Part shown: in pieces, positions 56,623 through 64,000 of the stretch
How the letters are laid out: every line of letters begins with the position of its first letter
Position numbering within the stretch: the stretch's first letter is position 1
NCBI GenBank assembly: GCA_019188255.1
Contig: JAETXT010000011.1
Span: 3,162,001 to 3,226,000, forward strand
DNA length: 64,000 bases
Reading direction: 5' to 3'
Origin: Verticillium longisporum
Lineage: Eukaryota; Ascomycota; Sordariomycetes; Glomerellales; Plectosphaerellaceae
Notes under the pieces: generated by a model
The model's database searches: none
What the model was told of the DNA's origin: nothing
The model's input: only the letters and a program-made list of their open reading frames with translations
Translations under genes and position numbers: made by a program

Positions 56623-57804
56623 TTACATGTCCTCCGAGGCCGTCGCACCAGTGATAATCTCAACCAGCTCGCCCGTAATGACGGCTTGGCGAGTACGGTT
56701 GTAGAGAATCTGGAACTTGCTGATCATCTCGCCGGCGTTCTTGGAAGCGTTCTATCGTGTGTCAGTCACTTGCCTCATCTTAAAAAAGTCTATGAATCTA
56801 CTCACGTCCATGGCGTTGCGACGGGCGGACTGCTCGCAGGCGTGGCCCTCGGCCAGAGCCCAGAAGAGGGAGTTGGCAAGGGCGTACTCGCGGAGGTTGG
56901 GGAGAAGCTCCTCGTCAACCTCGAAGGAAGAGAAGTTGGCTATAGAAACAACACATCAGCAAAAGGGTCCTTGGTATCGGTTCTCACTGCGTCAAGAGCT
57001 TACCGGAGGCAGTGATGGCCTCAACGTCAAAGGCATCAATGGTAGCGGGCTCGTAGCTCTGAGCGTTCAAGAACTTGTTGTAGACAATCTTGACATTCGA
57101 GTACTCGGTAGGGAGCTGGACGATCTGGTCGGCAATGGCGGCGGCGTCACCGAAAGTAGGAACGTCCTTGCCGACACCGGCGAAGTTGAGAACGATGTCC
57201 TTGCCGTTGGTGCGCTGGAGCTGGGGCCTGCACTTCTCCGCGATGAGGACCATGTAGAAGGGGGCGCTGTCGGGAGTGGTGCGGCGGATGTAACGGGACA
57301 GACCGGAGTGAATACCACCGCAGAGACCCTTGTCGGAGGAGCAGACGACGATGAGCTGCTTCTTGCCCTCACCCTCGGTGGGCTTGGTCTCGGCCGACTC
57401 GAAAACCTGGTTGGAGGTCTCGCCGTAGGCACGGGAATCGTTCATGGAGCGCTGGGCGCGAGTGAGCTTGGTGGAAGCAACGATCTTCATCGTGTTGGTG
57501 ATCTTCTCGATGTTGCGAATGGACTTGAGACGGCCCTCGATCTCACGAAGAGTGGCATAGGTGGCGGCGGTACTGGGGGCGCTCGCGGCGACGCTGCATC
57601 CGAGTCGTCAGCATCATTGTTCCATCGCATCTCGATTCCTGTGGCGTCCCCAGCTCTTCCGAGCCATCTTTCGCTGTCCAATCGACGGGCGCGAGGTCGC
57701 GTTTTCCTCCCAAGACTCTGCCAGACTTCTTCCAAGGACCGAGCCACTTACCGAGGAGCCGCAACAGCAGCTCGCAGAGCTGGCCTTGCCGCGCGGGAGA
57801 GCAT
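56623..57804 (-). CDS. ATP3: Mitochondrial F1 ATP synthase gamma subunit
   Basis: Four exons (57752-57804, 57004-57593, 56806-56939, 56623-56751) give 301 residues. The N-terminus is a mitochondrial presequence ([18 protein letters not shown]). The mature protein starts with the conserved coiled coil [35 protein letters not shown]. The domain core has [20 protein letters not shown], and the C-terminal helix reads [40 protein letters not shown], ending GATASEDM. These are the ends of the central rotor shaft. Introns are 57594-57751, 56940-57003 and 56752-56805. The third falls inside the conserved ARRNAMD/NASKNA block. The gene is divergent from TOP1 across 663 bases. Confidence 0.95.
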
Positions 57805-58467
57805 TATGGAAGATTAAGGAGGTGAAAGGGACCTTGCACCGGAGGAAGCTTCAATTGACCGCGGATCGTCTAGAAGGCCAATTGACAGGCTGGGGCGAGT
57901 GCTTGATGGGCTGTCGATGGGGTTGAGAGGCTATTTTCAACCGGCAACGGGCGAGCAGCCAATGTCGGACTTTCCCGGCTAGCCGGGTTTGGCAGGAATC
58001 GAGTCACGTGAGGTTGTGGACCAGACACTGGACACTCTGACCGAGTGTGAGGAGCCAAGGAGGGAACAGGAATACGGCGCGAGGCTCCACCCACCTGCCA
58101 CCTCAGCCGCCCGGGCGTATTGTTCCTACCTTAACTCCCAGGGCCGCCCCATCTAAATCGTCAAGCCAAAGCTTCCCTTCCCTCAGTCTGGCCCTTCATC
58201 TTCTTCCTCTACTTGTGACGGCCCTGCAGATCCTATCCCTCCTGCAAACCATCTAGCGTGGGGCTGGAAGCGCGGAGTGGCAGAAGTTACAATCTTTTAT
58301 TGCCTTCAACCCTTCAATTCTCGTCAATCGACCATTCAACAAAGTGCTACTGCGAACCGCATCGACAGCTTACAGCAACCGCGCCGCTGCGATTTTCTCA
58401 CCAAGTCCGAACTCCATAATACCGCCCGCTAGTGTCGAGCCAGCAACCCCACGGGCTCGCATTCGCC
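57805..58467. promoter_or_regulatory. Divergent promoter between ATP3 and TOP1
   Basis: 663 bases between divergent ATGs. The right part (58090-58260) is pyrimidine-rich towards TOP1. No operator claimed. Confidence 0.5.
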
Positions 58468-61400
58468 ATGGCTACCAGCTCCGACGATGATATGCCTCTG
58501 GCGAGGTCCAACGGACATGGTAAGTTTTTTCTGACTTTGCTGTTCCGACGCATGCATCCCTCTCAATGCGCCTTCCGCTCTCTACAACCCCAAAGCCTTG
58601 TTGACGTGTCACTCACCTTGGGGTGACTTGACGCGCCTTCTTCGAGACGACTTTTCTTCCCTCTCCACTTATCCAGGTTCTGACAGACACTCGATAGTCT
58701 CCTCTTCCAAAATCTCCAGAGCTGAAGACAAGGCCATGGACGCCACCGATTCCAAGATAAAGCCAGCACCGGCCGGCATCTCTGTGCGCAACGGTCCCGT
58801 TGTCGACGACATGGACATCTCACCTGCCCAGGACGGACTCACAAAGCGGAAGGCACGCACCTCAATCACCAAGATCAACTACCAGGACGGTTCAGATAGT
58901 GATGATGACAAGCCACTGGTAGGTTACCGCAGGTCTGCAGATGTCTCGAGAGGCGAGACTAACCACGCGTGCAGGCAAAACGCCAAAAGACCAAGACGAA
59001 AACGAAACAGGAGTCCGATTCCGACGATGACGTGCCCATCATGAGGAAGAGGGCCAAGATGCCCCCATCATACAAGGAAACTGCGCTCCCCGAGTCCGAC
59101 TCTGACGATGATCAACCACTGAGCGTGAAGCTCGCTGCGAAGAAGGCAAGCATCGAAGCGGACGCCGCGAAGGAGGCCAGAGCCATTCGGGCGCAGGAGA
59201 GCAAAGCCAAGAAGCCTGCTGCAAAGAAGCCGATCAAGGATGATTCCGATGACGAGCCTCTCGCAAAGCCTAGACGCCAGTCCAACGGCGTGGGTGCCGC
59301 CAAAAAGCGCGTCGTCAAGGACGAGTCCGACTCTGACTCTGACAAGCCCATTGCTAAGAAGGCTAAGAAGGCTGCGCCCGCTAAGACGCCAGCCAAGGGT
59401 ACGAAGGCAAAGGCCGCCACGCCAGCGAAAAAGGGCAGGCCCGCCAAAAAGGAAGAGAGCGAGGAGGCTGAGGAAGACGAGGCTGTGGATGAGTGGTGGA
59501 ACGAGCCAAAGAAGGAAGATGACAGTGTCAAGTGGACCACACTCGAGCATAATGGCGTGTTGATGGACTATAAGTACGAGCCGCTTCCAAAGAACGTCAA
59601 GCTCGTCTACGACGGCAAGCCACTCAATCTCCCTCTCCAAGTCGAGGAAGCTGCATGGTTCTTCGGATCCATGTTCCACTCCAAGAACAACGTGGACAAC
59701 CCTACGTTCCAGAAGAACTTCTTTGAGGATTTCCGCGAGGTCATCAAGGAGCATGGCCCGGCGACAGACAAGGATGGCAAAAAGGTTGATATCAAGGACT
59801 TCCCAAAAATCAACTGGCAGCCCATGGCCGACTACGCTGAACAGCAAAGTGCCATGAGGAAGAACCGGACCAAGGAGGAGAAGAAGAAGATCAAGGAGGA
59901 AAAAGACGCGCGGGAGGAACCGTTCAAATACTGCCTCTGGGATGGTCGCAAAGAGAAGATGGGCAACTTCCGCGTCGAGCCTCCCAGTCTTTTCCGTGGA
60001 CGTGGCGACCACCCGAAGACGGGTAGAATCAAAAAGCAAGTTTTCCCGGAGCAGATCACCATCAACATTGGCAAGGACGCAAAGATTCCCAAGCCTCCTG
60101 ATGGTCACAAGTGGAAGGCTGTTGTACACGACAACAAAGCTACGTGGCTCGCGTCATGGCAGGAAAACATCAACGGCGCGTACAAGTACGTCATGACGGG
60201 CTCCAGTAGCTCCGTCAAGGGCAAGTCAGATCACATGAAGTTCGAAAAGGCGCGCGAGTTGAAGAAGCACATCGACAGAATTCGCCGCGACTATGGCAAG
60301 GACCTCAAGAGTGAGACAATGGCTGACAGGCAGCGCGCTACCGCCATGTATTTGATCGACAAGTTCGCGCTTCGAGCCGGTAACGAAAAGAATGCCGAGG
60401 AAGAGGCCGAGACTGTCGGCTGCTGCTCTCTCAAGTTTGAGCACGTCACCCTCAAGGAGCCCAACACTGTCGTCTTTGACTTTTTGGGTAAAGACAGTAT
60501 CCGTTTCTTTGACGAGTTTACTGTTGAACGCCAGGTCTTCAAGAACCTCAAGATCTTCAAGAAGCCTCCCAAGGGTGAGGGTGATGATATCTTTGACCGC
60601 TTGACCACGACGCAGCTGAACAAGCACTTGAAGAGCTACATGGATGGTCTCACTGCCAAAGTGTTCCGTACCTACAACGCCTCCTTCACCATGTCGCGGC
60701 TGCTCCAGGAGCTCCCCGTGGAGAAGGCCACGATTGCAGAGAAGGTGAAGCTCTACAACGACTGCAATCGCAAAGTCGCCATTCTCTGTAACCACAAGCG
60801 GACTGTCGGAGCCGGTCATCAGGCCCAGATGGAAAAGCTCGGAGACCGCATCAAAGGTCTGAAGTACCAGCAGTGGCGTACTAAGATGATGATCCTGGAC
60901 GTCGACCCCAAGCAAAAGAAGAAGCTCGGAGCGGACTTCTTCAAGCTTGACGAGGAGCTCGATAACGAGTGGATCGAGGAGCATTTGAATTTCCTTTACG
61001 AGGAGCAGCGAACGAAGATCACCAAGAAGTTTGAAAAAGACAACGAGAAGCTTATTGCCGAAGGTTCCAAGAAGCTGCCCGAAAAGGAGCTTAAGGAGCG
61101 TCTCAAGGCTGCTTCGGAACTGCTCACGAAGCTCAAGAAGGAGCACAAGACAAAGAAGGTCGAAGCCGAAGGCAGAGGCCCCACCGTGGAGAAGCTCTTG
61201 GAGGGGGCGAAGAAGATTGAGGAGCGCGCCAAGAACCTGGAACTTCAAGCCCAGGACCGTGACGGCAACAAGGAGGTTGCCCTGGGTACTAGTAAGCTGG
61301 TGAGTTATGATCCCACCCAAGCGGTTTTCTGTAGCATGCTAACCTATCTCAGAACTATATCGATCCACGCCTCACGGTTGTGTTCTCACGAAAGTTTGAC

Positions 61401-61490
61401 GTGCCTATCGAGAAGTTCTTCTCGAAGACTATGCGCGAGAAGTTCAACTGGGCCATTCAGTCGGTGGACGACGACACGTGGGAATTCTAG
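58468..61490 (+). CDS. TOP1: DNA topoisomerase I (type IB)
   Basis: Four exons (58468-58519, 58677-58918, 58975-61299, 61353-61490) give 918 residues. The N-terminal 240 residues are charged, with several SDSDDD casein-kinase-like acidic clusters and Lys/Ala/Pro basic patches for nuclear targeting. The core begins at about 275 ([20 protein letters not shown]) and includes [16 protein letters not shown], the catalytic region [20 protein letters not shown], and [20 protein letters not shown] charged linker follows, then the C-terminal domain with active-site Tyr875 in [20 protein letters not shown], formed across intron 3. The end [13 protein letters not shown] is typical. The enzyme relaxes supercoils by single-strand nicking. 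No lesions seen. Confidence 0.95.
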
Positions 61491-62346
61491 GCGGCACTGT
61501 TCCAACGCGACCAGAAGCGAAACAGCAGCTTGCCGTGTCTTTCTGTATACAACACATTCCTTGCTGGGGAGAGGCTGGTGCTGCTGCGATTTCTTTGCCA
61601 AAAGTAGCCTGGCCATCAGAGCACCGGCTAGGTGCTCGGCAGGTTGTCTCAAAAGCTACAATCGAAGGGGGAGGCCGGCATTCTGGTGGCATTTTCTTTG
61701 CTTATGGTGCTAGGGGACTTGGTTGGGAGGCCGTCTGAGGATGACATTCGCGCAACGATGGGCGTTGCTTGTTGTTTGCGCTGGGGGGAAGGCGGAGAGG
61801 CCTACGATGCCGTCGATGTATAACACTTGGACACCGACCAATTAGCAAGTGAACAAATGAACAAATTAAAAAATCAAATCGCATGCAGGAGCGTGCACTT
61901 TTCCCCCCGTGCATGTATTATGTTATGTGGCATACTCACAGGCGCACAAAGCCATCAAGCCAGCCTGGCAAGCAAGTCTGAAGGCATGTCAGCTGTGATG
62001 AAAATGACAGCAGGGTTGTATCTACGAATTCCGAGGAAGGAACGTAAAGTAATTGGTATCTTTGGGGTAATATGTTCCTCTAGTGCTTCGTGGTCCATTT
62101 TCAAAATGGACACAGGTCTATGGGTTCTCGAATTCCAGGGCCGCTCAGGTTGTCGCTATGCTAAAAAAGATGATCCAGTGCGCCTCATGCATGCCCCCCT
62201 CGCATCTCTTTCTACATCTCCGTCGTCGTAACGTCTCGTTTTCCCATTCCAAAGCATTAAAATAAGTTGATATCGTTTGGTCGTACACAAAAAAGCCCTC
62301 CTCTTCTTTCTCGTTTTTTCTCTCCCAAAATTGAAAGGGAGAGGCT
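61491..62346. other. Convergent 3' region of TOP1 and CRH-type gene
   Basis: 856 bases with no supported gene; A/T-richer around 61840-62060. Contains both 3' ends. The readthrough frame of the wall enzyme runs into this region (stop at 62145) because of its frame break. Confidence 0.5.
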
Positions 62347-63538
62347 TCACCTCCTGACGACAGCCACGACGCCGGCGAAGAAGGACAGGGCCAGGAGCAG
62401 CACGTGCGGGCGCAGCGAGGCGCCGGCGCCAATGGCGCGCAGCTTGCCCTCCCGGGTGATGCGCCAGCCCGCGGGCACGGACCCGCCGTTGGGCCTGGCG
62501 CCGCCGTCCCAGGGCCAGCCGGTCTGCTGGGCGGTGGCCTCGTCGGTACCGATGCCGCCGGGGGCACGGTGGGGGCGGGCCCGCCCGTCTCGGCGGCGGC
62601 GGTGGCGGTGACGGCGACCTGGTCGGCGTTGCCCTCGTTGGCGTTGACGGTGCCGCCGACGGCCTCGATGGACTGCCAGCTGCCCGAGTTGTCGGCGTAC
62701 TTGTACTGCTTGCCGGTGGAGTAGTCGATGACCTTGAGGTCGCGGACGACCATGCTGAAGGGGCCCTGCGTGAAGTCGGTGGGGCCCTTGGCCCAGGCGC
62801 TGGTGCCGGCGGCGGTGGCCGGGTCACCGCGGGACCAGGCGCCGAAGCGGATCTGCATCGGAGACTGGGGGTACTGGTTGTCGTCGGCGTCGGCGGGGGT
62901 CAGGGTGCGGACGAGGGTGCCGTCGACGTAGAACTCGGTGCGGTCCTTGGTCCAGTCGAAGATGTAGGTGAGATACTCGTCTTGGTTGTTCTTGTCCGTC
63001 TTGTGGAGCTGGCCGCGGTTGTAGGACGTGACCTGGCCCTTGCCAAAGTAGTTGGTCTGGACCTCGTGCGGGTCGGCGCCGAGCCACTCAAAGTCAATCT
63101 CGTCGAGCGTGTCGGACTGGAGGACGAGGGAGGAGACGATGCCGGCGCCGGGGGCCGCCTTGAGTGTGATCTCGACGCGGCCGAACATGATGTAGAAGAG
63201 CGACATGAGCTGCGGGGCCTGGCCCGAGGCGGCGACGGTGAAGCTGACGCCGTCGCGGCCGTAGGTCGGCGAGCCGGCTTCGATAAAGGTATCGACGGCG
63301 CCGTTGGCAAAGTCGACGTCAATGGCCATGCCGAGCGCCGTGTTAGGTTCGCATGCTACGCGGGGGAAATGTCAGTGATTGATGTCTCGGGGCGGTGGGC
63401 CAGGAGGCAGGTGGAGAGCATACTTGTTGTCAGAGGGTTACAGTCCGTCCATGTCTGGGCCGCTGTCAATGTCGAGAATGCTGCTGCCGCTGCCGCCGCC
63501 AAGGCTGCGGGGCTCCGTCTTGTTCTTGAAAAGAACAT
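62347..63538 (-). CDS. CRH-family GH16 cell-wall transglycosylase, with a one-base frame break before its C-terminal GPI region
   Basis: Exons are 63424-63538 and 62347-63355. The intron (63356-63423, GTATGC...TAG) joins DCNPLTT to TCEPNTALGM. A signal peptide occupies about 1-27 (RSPAALAAAAAAAFSTLTAA). The GH16 active site is DEIDFEW. Other family blocks are TNYFGKGQVTSYNRGQ, YIFDWTKDRTEFYVDGTLVR and QIRFGAWSRGDPA. Crh enzymes link chitin to beta-glucan in the wall, normally with a GPI anchor. The frame breaks at a run of five G on the plus strand (62560-62564), right after TVPP. One base over, the expected tail resumes: GIGTDEATAQQTGWPW, VPAGWRITREGKLRAIGAG and a hydrophobic end LLLALSFFAGVVAVVRR, stop at 62347. 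With one extra base the protein would be 374 residues. In the unshifted frame the tail is a spurious Arg/Pro/Cys-rich run ending at 62145. Confidence 0.87.
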
Positions 63539-64000
63539 TTTTCTGTGTGTTTGTGTTCTCTGGAGAGAGGTGAAGGAACGCTGAAACTCGAACAATTGTT
63601 TGTACAGAAAGGGCGAGCAGATGACGAGGTCGAAAAAGGTGCCTCGCTTGAGCCCAGATGGTATGTAGTCAGTGAGGCTTGTCGGTGATGTTCAGTAAGC
63701 CTCGGGCAAAGGAGGTTTCCTCTGTCTCGATATGTCTGTGTCTCGATATGTCTCTTATGACGGTAGACAAGGAGACAATGGGGTGAGTAGGTGGTAAAGT
63801 GACTGGTATGTTACAACTGGGACAAGAGCCCGTCCAAGGGCAGACGCGGCGGCATGGCAATCTATATGGGAGACTTTCCCAGCCTGCAAGTTCAAGGATG
63901 TGGCGGCCCAATCGACGGGACGGTGGGGCCCAAACGCAGTATCGAGCAATTCAAGATCTTGGAAACCGCTTGGCCGTGCAAGTCCCGGACGGCCGGCCAG
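63539..64000. other. Upstream region of the CRH-type gene to window end
   Basis: 462 bases upstream of the minus-strand wall gene; should carry its promoter. No further gene recognised before the right edge. A short direct repeat (GTCTCGATATGTCT) lies at 63724-63752. Confidence 0.5.

Noticed and set aside
60226..61320. Minus-strand Leu-rich open frame of 364 codons within TOP1
   Set aside because: Antisense shadow of Lys/Glu-rich topoisomerase coding; not a membrane protein gene.
1..64000. tRNA genes, CRISPR arrays, intact transposons
   Set aside because: No B-box/TPsiC-type tRNA pattern with a foldable cloverleaf, no regularly spaced repeats, and no transposase or reverse transcriptase coding were recognised by eye; a covariance-model and repeat search would settle this.

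Overview
This is a nuclear chromosome segment from a filamentous ascomycete (Pezizomycotina, most likely Sordariomycetes). The evidence is the short GT-AG introns of about 50-160 bases with CTRAC-type branch sites, GC-rich coding sequence, single-gene transcription units on both strands with pyrimidine-rich leaders, and fungus-specific gene types: a HET-domain protein, a C2H2 plus Zn2Cys6 regulator, a CRH-type wall enzyme, an SSU1 sulfite pump, and an LSD1-type demethylase with an HMG box. No operons, CRISPR arrays or tRNA genes were seen. Gene starts were placed at ATG codons.

Layout. 0-15 kb is housekeeping: ADE16/17-type purine enzyme (cut by the left edge), DPH4 J-protein, mitochondrial ribosomal protein mL59, PRP28 spliceosomal helicase, ARG-13/ORT1 ornithine carrier, a TspO/MBR membrane protein and an Ars2/SERRATE homologue. 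15-28 kb looks more accessory: a HET-domain protein, a 2 kb gene-poor stretch with a 20-bp hairpin and a possible gene relic, a stand-alone PNP_UDP nucleoside phosphorylase protein of the type normally fused to fungal NLRs, and a full-size ABCB transporter carrying a frame break and an in-frame stop. 27-40 kb holds a membrane-anchored alpha/beta hydrolase, a dual zinc-finger transcription factor, a short-chain dehydrogenase, histidyl-tRNA synthetase with a mitochondrial and a cytosolic start, and an SSU1 sulfite efflux gene with a one-base frame break. After a 3.6 kb gene-poor stretch, 43-64 kb holds an unrecognised conserved-looking protein, a CaM-kinase, a UBE2W-type E2, VPS33, an LSD1-type demethylase, ATP synthase gamma, DNA topoisomerase I and a CRH-family GH16 enzyme, also with a one-base frame break in a G/C run.

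Functionally the window is a mixture of independent genes: purine synthesis, translation (DPH4, HisRS, mL59), RNA processing (PRP28, Ars2), mitochondrial function (ARG-13, ATP3, mL59), chromatin (LSD1, TOP1), vacuole traffic (VPS33), calcium signalling (CMK) and wall or membrane export (CRH, SSU1, ABC). The points most worth a second look are the HET/PNP neighbourhood, the frame breaks in three genes, a variant motif III in PRP28, a probable GC-AG intron in the TspO gene and a 7-base first coding exon in the kinase gene.
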